In this document: positions 24,300 through 32,724 of the stretch, one piece after another | How the letters are laid out: the number at the start of each line of letters is the position of its first letter | Position numbering within the stretch: the stretch's first letter is position 1 | Origin: Rhodobacterales bacterium 56_14_T64 | Lineage (GTDB): Bacteria; Pseudomonadota; Alphaproteobacteria; Rhodobacterales; Rhodobacteraceae | Direction: 5' to 3' | NCBI GenBank assembly: GCA_002162795.1 | Contig: MAAY01000100.1 | Span: forward strand, 1-45,660 | DNA length: 45,660 nt | The notes under the pieces: model-generated | Told to the model about the DNA's origin: nothing | Seen by the model: only the letters and a program-made list of their open reading frames with translations | Database searches by the model: none | Made by a program: the position numbers and the translations under genes

Positions 24300-24836
24300 G
24301 TGACGGATTTTACAACTCGTTCTGAGCTCGACTTAGCTTTGGCGGATGTTCTGAATGCTCCGAAAACGGGTGCGGCGGTCGAAATCCTTTGTCGTCGCCC
24401 AGGCCGTAATCAACGTGAATTCCCCAGGACTTTGCGACTGACACAGGCTGGTGGTATTACAGGTGATTATGAAATGCGCACACCTTGGCTCAAGTTGAGT
24501 GATGGGTCGCCGGATCCCCGCATCCAAGTTTCCATCCTGCCTGCACGCGTCTTGAAGCTATTGTGGCGCGACCGTGTAAACACTATCCATCCGGGTGACA
24601 CATTCGTTGCCGATCTTGACGTGACGCTTGCCAATATGCCGGTCGGAACCAGACTGAAAATTGGTGATGCGACGGTCGAGGTTTCGGATCTGTGGAACGA
24701 TGGCTGTGCCAAATGGAAAGTGCGCTTTGGCCGCGCGGCCTATGATTGGACGTCGGACCCTCGCCACGAGTCGCTGCGCCTGCGTGGTATCTACTGCAGT
24801 GTCGTAGAAGATGGTGATGTCCGTCTGGTGATATGA
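24300..24836 (+). CDS. MOSC-domain protein
   Basis: A 178-aa protein starting with GTG (an upstream ATG at 24278 hits a stop at once); AAGGA precedes. The C-terminal half has the MOSC pattern: GDTFVADLDVTLANMPVGTR, then LKIGDATVEVSDLWNDGCAKW with the conserved Cys136 and Lys138, and VRFGRAAYDW. MOSC domains occur in molybdenum-cofactor sulfurases and in the mARC/YcbX/YiiM proteins that reduce N-hydroxylated compounds; stand-alone ones are poorly known. It heads the operon with the dimethylglycine-dehydrogenase-like gene. Possible role: sulfur carrier or N-oxidised-amine handling. Confidence 0.75.
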   Translation: MTDFTTRSELDLALADVLNAPKTGAAVEILCRRPGRNQREFPRTLRLTQAGGITGDYEMRTPWLKLSDGSPDPRIQVSILPARVLKLLWRDRVNTIHPGDTFVADLDVTLANMPVGTRLKIGDATVEVSDLWNDGCAKWKVRFGRAAYDWTSDPRHESLRLRGIYCSVVEDGDVRLVI

Positions 24837-24905
24837 TCACCAAAATCTAAATGCTGTCAGCACCAAACCAGCGTTGATTAGAAAACGAAAACAAGGACGA
24901 CTTCG

Positions 24906-27362
24906 ATGAAATCCCTTCCCACCCATGCGCAAACCGTGATCATCGGCGGCGGTTCCATCGGTTGCAACACGGCCTACCACCTGACCAAATTGGGAATGAC
25001 AGATGTTGTCGTGCTTGAGCGTGACCAACTTACCAGTGGCACGACTTGGCATGCGGCTGGCCTGATTGTGGCAGGGCTTTTGAAGACCGAAGCCGAATGT
25101 GAAATCTACACGCATGGGCGCGATCTTTACGCCAATTTGGAACAAGAAACCGGTGTGCCTACTGGCTTTCGTGATGTGGGTTACCTGCAAATCGCAAACA
25201 ACGCAGAACGCGTGCACGAGATGCGCAGGCTGGCGCCTTTCATGCGTCGACACGGGATCAATATTCACGAGGTCTCACCGCAGGAAGCGGCAGACCTGTT
25301 CCCAGTCGGGGACCTGTCAGATGTCGTCGCAGGTTTTTATATCCCCGAGGATGGTCGTGCCAACCCGGTGGATGTCACCATGTCGCTGGCCAAGGGTGCG
25401 CGGATGGGCGGGGCGAAGATATTTGAGGGTGTCACCGTGTCCGAAATTATTGCATCGAACGGCGCTGCTACGGGTGTACGTACCGCAGATGGGCAAACCA
25501 TTACGGCCGAAAATGTTGTCATATGCGGTGGTATGTGGTCACGCCAGCTTGGGGCCAAGGCTGGGATCAACTTGCCGCTGCAGGCCGCTGAACATTATTA
25601 CCTGATCACCGAAAATGTACCCGGCCTTAGCCGCGATCTGCCTGTGCTCGAGGACCCATCGACCTATACCTACTACCGCGAGGAAGTGGGGGGGCTGATG
25701 CTGGGCCTATTTGAACCCGGTGCTGCGCCGTGGAAACTGGATGGGATCCCCGATGATTTTTCCTTTGGTGAGATCGAGCCCGATTGGGATCGGGTCGGCA
25801 CACATCTGGAAAAGGCCTACTCCCGTGTGCCGTCAACACTGAATTTAGGTGTGCGTAAGCTGTTCTGCGGTCCCGAAAGCTTCACACCAGATCTCGCGCC
25901 GCTGGTGGGTGAGACCCCAGAGCTGCGCAACTGTTTCGTGGCCTGTGGGATGAATAGTCTGGGCATTCTGAACGGGGCAGGGACCGGCAATGTGCTGGCC
26001 CATTGGATTGTAGATGGTCACCCGCCCATTGATGTGACGGGCATCAACGTCAACCGGTTTACCCGACACGAAGCAACCCGCGCATTCCGCCGTGATCGCG
26101 GGCCGGAACTGTTGGGTAAATTGTTCGGCCAGCACTACCACAACGAGGGTTATGAGACAGCGCGCGACCTGAAACGCTCGGTTCTGCATGACAGGTTGAC
26201 GGCGTCAGGTGCCTATTTCGGCGAGGGACACGGCTGGGAAATGCCCGATTGGTTTGCCCCCAACCCCGAGCAGGCAAAGATCGAGACCTACAGCTGGCAT
26301 CGCCAGAACTGGTTTGACTGGCACGCCGAGGAACACCGCGCTGCACGTGAAGATGTCATCATCATGGACATGTCCGCCATGTCCAAGTTTCAGGTTGAAG
26401 GCCCCGATGCGCTGGCCGTGATGAACCGTCTTAGCTGTAACGAGATCGATGTGGAGACCGACCGTCTGGTTTACACGGCGTGGGTCAATGAAAAGGGTGG
26501 CTTTGAGGCTGATCTGACAGTGACGCGTCTGGCCAAGGACCGCTTTATGGTGGTGGTCGGTGAAAACAGCCACGGTCACACGTTGATGCGGATGAAGCGG
26601 CATATTCTGGATGGTGAGGTAGTGGTGATCACGGATCTTACGCCGGCGATCACCCAGATCAACATTCACGGCCCCAAGGCACGGTTGCTGATGGAGAAGG
26701 TGACCAGCGCGGATATGTCCAATGACGCCTTCCCCTTTATGACCTGCCAGGACGTCGATGTTGGGTATTGGATGATCAAAGCGTTCCGCGTGACATTTGT
26801 CGGTGAGTTGGGCTGGGAGCTTCAGGTGCCGTCTTATGCGGCCGTGCAGATCTATGACCTGCTCAAAGAGGCGGGTAAGGATCTGGGCCTGCGCGATGCG
26901 GGGATGCAGACGCTGAACAGTCTGCGGTTAGAGAAAGCATATCGTGATTTTGGGTTGGACGTGGACAATACTGATAACCCAATCGAAGCGGGCCTTGGTT
27001 TTGCAGTGAAACTGGACAAACCCGGCGGCTTTATCGGACGTGATGCCTTGGCTGCGATCGAGGAAAAGGGCGTGCCCAGCACCCGGATGCTGCAATTCCT
27101 GCTGCAGGACCCTGAGCCACTGCTGTATGGCAATGAGTTGATCTATTTGGATGGCCGCGAAGTCGGTTACATGCAGATTGGCGGTTATGGTCACACGCTG
27201 GGTGGTGCAGTCGGGATCGGATTTGCCGAATTGGACAAGCCGCTGACAGCAGAAATCGTCAAGACCGGTAACTGGGAAATTGACGTGGCTGGTGAACGTC
27301 ATCTGGCAACTGCGTCTCTCAGGCCATTGTTCGACCCTAAGATGGAGCGCATCAAATGCTGA
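24906..27362 (+). CDS. Dimethylglycine/sarcosine dehydrogenase-like FAD-GcvT fusion
   Basis: An 818-aa flavoprotein of the DMGDH family that oxidatively demethylates N-methyl amino acids and passes the one-carbon unit to tetrahydrofolate. The N-terminal FAD domain (about 1-400) has VIIGGGSIGCNTAYHL and His49 in TWHAAGL, the covalent-FAD histidine. A linker domain follows, then a GcvT-type folate-binding aminomethyltransferase half (about 430-810; FRVTFVGELGWELQVPS, NSLRLEKAYRDFG). RBS AAGGACG precedes. It overlaps the GNAT gene by 7 bases (27356-27362). Substrate may be dimethylglycine, sarcosine or a related N-methyl compound. Confidence 0.92.
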   Translation: MKSLPTHAQTVIIGGGSIGCNTAYHLTKLGMTDVVVLERDQLTSGTTWHAAGLIVAGLLKTEAECEIYTHGRDLYANLEQETGVPTGFRDVGYLQIANNAERVHEMRRLAPFMRRHGINIHEVSPQEAADLFPVGDLSDVVAGFYIPEDGRANPVDVTMSLAKGARMGGAKIFEGVTVSEIIASNGAATGVRTADGQTITAENVVICGGMWSRQLGAKAGINLPLQAAEHYYLITENVPGLSRDLPVLEDPSTYTYYREEVGGLMLGLFEPGAAPWKLDGIPDDFSFGEIEPDWDRVGTHLEKAYSRVPSTLNLGVRKLFCGPESFTPDLAPLVGETPELRNCFVACGMNSLGILNGAGTGNVLAHWIVDGHPPIDVTGINVNRFTRHEATRAFRRDRGPELLGKLFGQHYHNEGYETARDLKRSVLHDRLTASGAYFGEGHGWEMPDWFAPNPEQAKIETYSWHRQNWFDWHAEEHRAAREDVIIMDMSAMSKFQVEGPDALAVMNRLSCNEIDVETDRLVYTAWVNEKGGFEADLTVTRLAKDRFMVVVGENSHGHTLMRMKRHILDGEVVVITDLTPAITQINIHGPKARLLMEKVTSADMSNDAFPFMTCQDVDVGYWMIKAFRVTFVGELGWELQVPSYAAVQIYDLLKEAGKDLGLRDAGMQTLNSLRLEKAYRDFGLDVDNTDNPIEAGLGFAVKLDKPGGFIGRDALAAIEEKGVPSTRMLQFLLQDPEPLLYGNELIYLDGREVGYMQIGGYGHTLGGAVGIGFAELDKPLTAEIVKTGNWEIDVAGERHLATASLRPLFDPKMERIKC

Positions 27363-27823
27363 GCAGCAACCCTGACAGAAACCTGACGATCCGCGCGCTT
27401 GCCGCTGAAGACGAGCCCGAATGGCGTCGGCTTTGGAACGCCTACCTGACGTTTTATGAAACCACAGTCGACGAAGAGGTCTACCAGACAGCGTTTGAAA
27501 GACTTCTCTCCACTAGAAACGGGGAGTTTCAGGGCCTCGTCGCTGAAGTTGATGGCCAACCGGTTGGGTTGGCTCATTTCCTGTTTCACCGGACGCTATG
27601 GAGCGTTGAGGACACCTGCTACCTCATGGACTTGTTTGTTGATCCAAGCTTGCGCGGTGGCGGAGTTGGCCGCGCGTTGATTGACGCTGTGCACACCGCA
27701 GCCAAGGACCAGGGCATTCCGGGAACTTACTGGTTGACGCAGGACACAAATTACAAAGGCCGCATGCTCTACGATCAGGTCGCCAAACAGGCACCATTTA
27801 TCGTTTACGAAAAACAAGACTGA
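27356..27823 (+). CDS. GNAT-family N-acetyltransferase
   Basis: A 155-aa acetyltransferase coupled to the upstream dehydrogenase by a 7-base overlap. LTIRALAAEDEPEWRRLW begins the fold, GLVAEVDGQPVGLAHFLFH is the central strand and LFVDPSLRGGGVGRALID the acetyl-CoA-binding loop (Arg100-xx-Gly-x-Gly). YWLTQDTNYKGRMLYD matches the C-terminal part. The substrate is unknown; the location suggests an amine intermediate of the same pathway, or detoxification of it. Confidence 0.88.
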   Translation: MLSSNPDRNLTIRALAAEDEPEWRRLWNAYLTFYETTVDEEVYQTAFERLLSTRNGEFQGLVAEVDGQPVGLAHFLFHRTLWSVEDTCYLMDLFVDPSLRGGGVGRALIDAVHTAAKDQGIPGTYWLTQDTNYKGRMLYDQVAKQAPFIVYEKQD

Positions 27824-27852
27824 CGCCGTAGGGCAAAAACAAGGAAGTTGTT

Positions 27853-28185
27853 GTGCACTATTTATACCTGACTTTGGCAATCCTTACCGAAACCGCTGGG
27901 ACATTGGCGCTTCAGGCCAGTGCGCAGTTCACGCGATTGGGGCCATCGGTCGTTGTTGTTGTGGGCTATGGTGCTTCGTTCTATTTCATGGCCCTGACAC
28001 TCAAAGTTATGCCGGTCGGCATTGTCTATGCCATCTGGTCCGGCGTAGGCATCGTGTTGATCGCAGGCTTGGGAAAGGTGATATTCAAACAGGATCTCGA
28101 CCTGCCTGCCTATATTGGCATTGCGCTCATACTGGTTGGAGTTTTGGTGATCCAGCTGTTTTCAAAGACTGCGACCCATGGCTGA
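27853..28185 (+). CDS. SMR-family multidrug/guanidinium-type exporter
   Basis: A 110-aa protein with four hydrophobic helices, starting with GTG after AAGGAAG. Glu13 in ILTETAGTLALQ is the SMR proton/substrate glutamate (EmrE Glu14), and VYAIWSGVGIVLI carries the Tyr/Trp of helix 3. Small multidrug resistance pumps export cationic compounds in exchange for protons. Last gene of the plus-strand operon, ending in a stem-loop; it may export excess or toxic amine. Confidence 0.9.
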   Translation: MHYLYLTLAILTETAGTLALQASAQFTRLGPSVVVVVGYGASFYFMALTLKVMPVGIVYAIWSGVGIVLIAGLGKVIFKQDLDLPAYIGIALILVGVLVIQLFSKTATHG

Positions 28186-28187
28186 AA

Positions 28188-28213
28188 GGGGCGGTTAGAA
28201 ATCAAACCGCCCC
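28188..28213. terminator. Stem-loop between convergent SMR and SDR genes
   Basis: GGGGCGGTT (28188-28196) and AACCGCCCC (28205-28213) are exact complements around an 8-base loop, between convergent stops. A bidirectional terminator is likely, although T-runs are short. Confidence 0.7.
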
Positions 28214-28234
28214 AGCGGCTATTCTACAGTTCCG

Positions 28235-29017
28235 TCAGCCCTTGGCATACCAACCGTTATCGACATAGGTCGCGTTGCCGTTGACAAAGCTTGCGTCGTC
28301 AGAGGCGAGGAAAACCACAGCCGCAGCGACCTCTTCGGGATAGCAAATACGACCCTGCGTCGCTGCCATACCGGTGTCTTCCCATTCCTGGCCGGCCGCG
28401 TCCAGTTCAGCGATTTCCTTTAAACCATGGGCCGTTTCAACAAATCCGGGGCACACGGCATTGCACCGAATTCCTGCATCTCGGTATTCGGTTGAAATTG
28501 TTCGGGCCAGTTGAAGGACTGCGCCCTTGGACATGCAATAGACGGATTCCAGCGCATAACCCAGCTCAGCCGCGATTGAGGAAGTGATGACAATAGACCC
28601 TCCGCCGTTATCGCTCATCTCTTTGACGGCACGGCGGCAGACAAGAAACGCCGACTTCACATTTACGTCCATCAGGCGGTCGTATTCATCTTCGGTTGTT
28701 TCATGCAGCGCTTTTACAATGATGGTTCCTGCGTGATTGAACAGAACATTGTAAGGGCCAAAGGTCGCAATCGCGCCATCAAAGGCTTGGTCAATCTCAT
28801 CGACCTTGGTCACATCCGCATGAAAGAATGCCGCTTCGCCACCAATTTCGTGGATTATGTCTACGGTCTTTTGCCCCTCAACATCCTGAATATCAAAGAT
28901 GCTGACTTTGGCGCCTTCTCGTGCAAAAGCCAACGCGGTTGAGCGCCCGATACCGGTAGCCCCACCGGTGATGACTGCGATTTTGCCTGCAAGGCGACCA
29001 TTCGGGTTGTGGGTCAT
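28235..29017 (-). CDS. SDR-family dehydrogenase (second of pair)
   Basis: A 260-aa NAD(P)-dependent short-chain dehydrogenase. GGATGIGR gives the cofactor motif, NVLFNHAG the structural motif (His in place of the second Asn), SITSS-type Ser (VITSSIAAELG) and YCMSK the catalytic Tyr-Lys. FDIQD after strand 2 suggests NAD preference. Start MTHNPNG at 29017 with GGAG upstream was chosen over 29059. Last gene of the second ABC operon, 22 bp after its sister. Confidence 0.85.
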   Translation of the reverse strand: MTHNPNGRLAGKIAVITGGATGIGRSTALAFAREGAKVSIFDIQDVEGQKTVDIIHEIGGEAAFFHADVTKVDEIDQAFDGAIATFGPYNVLFNHAGTIIVKALHETTEDEYDRLMDVNVKSAFLVCRRAVKEMSDNGGGSIVITSSIAAELGYALESVYCMSKGAVLQLARTISTEYRDAGIRCNAVCPGFVETAHGLKEIAELDAAGQEWEDTGMAATQGRICYPEEVAAAVVFLASDDASFVNGNATYVDNGWYAKG

Positions 29018-29039
29018 TAGTTGCGTCTCCAGGAGTAAA

Positions 29040-29837
29040 TTAAATGCACTCGCCACCATCGATGACCAAAGCGTGACCGGTCATGAACGTCGACATGTCC
29101 GATGCCAGGAACAGAATTGAATCTGCAATTTCGTCAGTGGTCCCCCAGCGACCCATTGGGATCGTTCGGGCCACATAGCTTTCCAGCTTCTCGCGCCCGC
29201 CCATCTGGGTCTCGAAACCGGCATTGAAAGGCGTGTCGATAAAGCCAGGACACAGCGTGTTGAAGCGAATGTTGTCTTTGGCGTAATCGGCAGCCATTTG
29301 ACGGGTCATCGCCACCACGGCATGTTTGGTGGTCGCATAGGCAATCATTTCACGATCATACTGCACACCCGAGTTGGAAGAGGTGATGATGATGCTGCCG
29401 CCGCCCTGCGCCCGCATGTGGCCAACGGCCGAGCGGGCGGCGACAAAATGGGCCCGTACATTCAAATTCCACGACAGTTCCATACCGTCCAGCGGAACCT
29501 GTTCCAGATTGCCCTCAATCTGGTAACCTGCGTGGGAATGAAGGACATCGAGCCGGCCGTATGTATCGACGGTCGTGTCAATCATTGCTTTGAGAGCCTG
29601 ATCATCCGTGACATCCAGACCGGCAGACGTTGCCGGAATTCCTTCAGTCTTTAGGTCCTCAACGACTTGCGCAGCCTTTTTCTGGTCAAGATCGGTCACA
29701 ACGACATGGGCCCCGTGGCGTGCCATAGCCATGGCACCAGCTCGCCCGATGCCGGATCCAGCACCAGTGACGAGCGCTATTTTGTCTTGCAGCAAGTGAA
29801 GGGTAGGAAGGTTTTTTGAGGTCTGAGCAAGCGTCAT
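29040..29837 (-). CDS. SDR-family dehydrogenase (first of pair)
   Basis: A 265-aa NAD(P)-dependent short-chain dehydrogenase. GAGSGIGR is the cofactor motif, VTDLDQKK suggests NAD preference, VLHSHAG replaces the usual Asn-Asn-Ala-Gly, and YATTK holds the catalytic Tyr-Lys. Its ATG overlaps the permease stop by four bases (29834-29837), tying it to the ABC cassette. It probably oxidises a hydroxyl group of the imported compound; the substrate is unknown. Confidence 0.87.
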   Translation of the reverse strand: MTLAQTSKNLPTLHLLQDKIALVTGAGSGIGRAGAMAMARHGAHVVVTDLDQKKAAQVVEDLKTEGIPATSAGLDVTDDQALKAMIDTTVDTYGRLDVLHSHAGYQIEGNLEQVPLDGMELSWNLNVRAHFVAARSAVGHMRAQGGGSIIITSSNSGVQYDREMIAYATTKHAVVAMTRQMAADYAKDNIRFNTLCPGFIDTPFNAGFETQMGGREKLESYVARTIPMGRWGTTDEIADSILFLASDMSTFMTGHALVIDGGECI

Positions 29838-30652
29838 TTGGTTTTCTTGCCTCCGCGTTGCAGCAACAATTGGGCAGTGACAAGCATGATGAGTGAAACT
29901 GCAAGAACCATCGTTCCGATGGCATTGATTTCAGGGGTGACTCCGCGTCGGATCGAAGAAAAAACATAGATTGGCAGCGTCGTTTCAGATCCGGCTACGA
30001 AAAATGCTATGATGAAGTCATCAAAGCTGAATGTGAAGCTGAGCAGGAAACCCGCAAGGATCGCCGGGAAAATCATTGGCAATGTGACTTGCACAAAGGT
30101 TCCCATAGGCGTGGCATACAGGTCCGAGGACGCCTCAGTCAGGGCGCGGTCCATGCCCGCCAGCCTTGCTCGTACGATAATCACAACCAGCGCCATCAGG
30201 AACATGGTGTGCGCGGCGATCAGTGACCCCATGCCCATATGCAATTTGGGGGCTTCGAACCCCTCAGGCCAGATCGCAGCAATCAGCGGATTTAGTTGAT
30301 TAAACACCGTAACCAATCCGATCAATGTCGCGATGCCGATTACGATGCCAGGGATCATCACTGCGACGTAGATGAGCAAGTCAAACGCTGTGCGAAGCGG
30401 TCCCTTGATGCCTTGCAAGGCTACCGCCGCCATTGTGCCAAACAGGCTCGCCAAAAGGGCCGAGGTGAACGCGACCGTCAAGCTTGTTTCCAGCGCGTCC
30501 ATCACAAACGGGTTGGACAGAACTTTGCCGTACCATTTGGTCGAAAATCCCTGAAGCTGGCTGGCGTGCCGCCCAGCGTTAAAGCTGAACAGTGCTATGA
30601 CCCCAATTGGGATGTAGAGAAACAGATAAACGCATATTGCATAGAGTCTCAT
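29834..30652 (-). CDS. PotC-type ABC permease (cassette 2)
   Basis: A 272-aa inner-membrane permease with about six hydrophobic segments and the EAA motif (TEASSDLYATPMGTFVQVTLP). Its stop overlaps the start of the SDR gene. Forms a pair with the PotB-type gene 9 bp upstream. Confidence 0.92.
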   Translation of the reverse strand: MRLYAICVYLFLYIPIGVIALFSFNAGRHASQLQGFSTKWYGKVLSNPFVMDALETSLTVAFTSALLASLFGTMAAVALQGIKGPLRTAFDLLIYVAVMIPGIVIGIATLIGLVTVFNQLNPLIAAIWPEGFEAPKLHMGMGSLIAAHTMFLMALVVIIVRARLAGMDRALTEASSDLYATPMGTFVQVTLPMIFPAILAGFLLSFTFSFDDFIIAFFVAGSETTLPIYVFSSIRRGVTPEINAIGTMVLAVSLIMLVTAQLLLQRGGKKTK

Positions 30653-30661
30653 CTGCTCACC

Positions 30662-31513
30662 TCACATTATCGACACATCATCGCGGTTCGCACCGAGACG
30701 ATTGATGAGCCGCATGTAGATCGTGACCGTGACAAGCATGACCACAACCAATGTGACAGCCACGGCAGATCCATAGGCCCAGTTGCGCGATTGCAGGAAC
30801 AGATCGACCAGTGCGTTGCCGACAAAGAAGACCTTGCCGCCACCCAACATTGCCGGGATCAGATATTCGCCCATCAGCAGAATAAACACGAGCATACAAC
30901 CAGTTGCGATGCCAGGAATTGACAGGGGTAGGGTGATTTGAAGGAAGGTTCGCCAAGGTTTGGCACCGAGATCCGAAGAGGCCTCAAGCAGCTTTTTATC
31001 AAGCTTGTCCAGGCTGACATAAATAGGAAACACCATCAGCGGAAGATATCCATATATGATGCCGACAAGCACGGCAAAGGGGGTGTTGATCAGGCGGACA
31101 CCCTCAATCCCAAACCATCCAAGAAGTGCTGGAATCCCACGTCCACCTAGCAGGAAAATCCATGCATAGCTGCGGATCAGGATCGAGGTCCAGAACGGCA
31201 CAATCACCAGCACCAGCAGGATTGTTCTCCATTTTGGATCGACTTTGACAGCAAGAAAATAGGCCAGCGGATAAGCGATCACCAGGGCGGACAATGTGCC
31301 AATTGGCGCCAGTGTCATCGTGTTTTTGAACGCCGCCCAACGGGCTGGCAAATTGGCATATTGTTCAAGGGTGAAAGCGGGCACCACGCCACCGGCAGGC
31401 GCCCGCTCTCCAAAGCTGAAAATGAGAACAACAGTTAGCGGTATGATCAGCATCACCAGAAACCATGTTCCGGCAGGTGCCAACAATAACCAATTGCGAG
31501 TGCGTTGCGTCAT
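30662..31513 (-). CDS. PotB-type ABC permease (cassette 2)
   Basis: A 283-aa inner-membrane permease. The first hydrophobic segment is at about 8-34, and the EAA motif is LEASSDLGAKPWRTFLQITLP. Follows the binding-protein gene by 22 bp in the same transcript. Confidence 0.92.
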   Translation of the reverse strand: MTQRTRNWLLLAPAGTWFLVMLIIPLTVVLIFSFGERAPAGGVVPAFTLEQYANLPARWAAFKNTMTLAPIGTLSALVIAYPLAYFLAVKVDPKWRTILLVLVIVPFWTSILIRSYAWIFLLGGRGIPALLGWFGIEGVRLINTPFAVLVGIIYGYLPLMVFPIYVSLDKLDKKLLEASSDLGAKPWRTFLQITLPLSIPGIATGCMLVFILLMGEYLIPAMLGGGKVFFVGNALVDLFLQSRNWAYGSAVAVTLVVVMLVTVTIYMRLINRLGANRDDVSIM

Positions 31514-31535
31514 GTTGTTCTCATTCCAATCTTGA

Positions 31536-32696
31536 TCAGGCCGACTTAAACCGTGCCATCAATTCGGCGCGATTTGGGTCAGTCAGTGTTGCAGCTGCAC
31601 CAAATTCCAGTGGGCTCAGCAATTCCTGAGCCGGGAACAGGATCGGATCGTTCTTCAGCTCGTCAGGCAGCAGTGCAAATGTTCTTGCGTCCGCAGTTGG
31701 ATAACCATGCGCCATGACCTCCTTGGCGTTCACTGTCGGGTCCAACAGGAAATTGATCAGCGCATAAGCTGCATCCGAATGCGGCGCGCCTTTTGGAATG
31801 GCGTAGTAGTCACTCCAGATCTCGCCACCTTCCGCACCCAGTACATAGTGAATTTCAGGTATGTCGGTGTTGAGTTGTTTGCCATCGCCGGACCAGCAAA
31901 TTGTCAGCCAGGCGTCACCATTGCGCATTGAAGGCTGATAATCAGAGGTGATCGCAAACAAATGCGGTTTCACATCGATCAGCAGCTTTTCAGCATCCGC
32001 CAGTTCAGCCTCATCCACCGAATTGAACGAATACCCAAAGTAATTCAGCGCGCTGCCAATTGTGGTCAACTGATAGTCATGCACCATCGAGCGCCCCGAG
32101 AACTTGTCCCGTGAGATGTCAAAGAACTCTTTCCAGGACGAAATTGGCTTGCCGTCATTATGCGCCGTGTTCACGGCCATGCCGGTCGAACCCCAGTCTT
32201 TGGGCACAGCATAAAGCGTGCCGTCAACCGAACCAGCCTCGGCATAGCGCGCGTCAAAGGCGGAAGCGTCATAGTTTGACAACTTGGAAGTATCCAGCGG
32301 CTCAATTAGGCCTTCGTCGACATAGGTGGAGATCGTGTAATTGGTCGGCACATAGACGTCCCAACCGGAGGCTCCGGCCTGCAATTTTGCCAGCATCTCT
32401 TCGTTTGAGCCAAACACGTTGACCTGGACGTGGGCGCCAGTTGCCTCGGTAAAGGCTTCAAAGTTTGATGGGTCATGGTAGTTGGGCCAGGTCGCAAGCA
32501 CCACACGGTCGCCGATATTGCCTCCGGCAAACGCAGGGCTGGGGCGCAGGCCAGGCATCGCAGCCCCCATGACTGCAGTCGCGGCACCCAATCCGGTGAC
32601 GTTTAGAAAATGGCGACGGGTAATCGATCCCTTACGGTACCGCCCCAGTTCTTCCATGAATTTTTTCTTAGAGATGTAGTCGCTGTCCTTGGTCAT
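31536..32696 (-). CDS. Tat-exported PotD-type substrate-binding protein (cassette 2)
   Basis: A 386-aa periplasmic binding protein; start at 32696 (MTKDSDY) preceded by GGGAG. Residues 26-30 (TRRHF) form a twin-arginine motif, followed by a hydrophobic Ala/Gly-rich segment and AFA cleavage region near 56. The mature part is PotD-like (VVLATWPNYHDPSNFEAF, YVPTNYTISTYV, KDWGSTGMAVN). Its N-terminus is unusually long for a Tat leader (25 residues before the Arg pair). Confidence 0.9.
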   Translation of the reverse strand: MTKDSDYISKKKFMEELGRYRKGSITRRHFLNVTGLGAATAVMGAAMPGLRPSPAFAGGNIGDRVVLATWPNYHDPSNFEAFTEATGAHVQVNVFGSNEEMLAKLQAGASGWDVYVPTNYTISTYVDEGLIEPLDTSKLSNYDASAFDARYAEAGSVDGTLYAVPKDWGSTGMAVNTAHNDGKPISSWKEFFDISRDKFSGRSMVHDYQLTTIGSALNYFGYSFNSVDEAELADAEKLLIDVKPHLFAITSDYQPSMRNGDAWLTICWSGDGKQLNTDIPEIHYVLGAEGGEIWSDYYAIPKGAPHSDAAYALINFLLDPTVNAKEVMAHGYPTADARTFALLPDELKNDPILFPAQELLSPLEFGAAATLTDPNRAELMARFKSA

Positions 32697-32724
32697 TGTC
32701 TTTCTCCCTGTGGCTTCTGAATTA

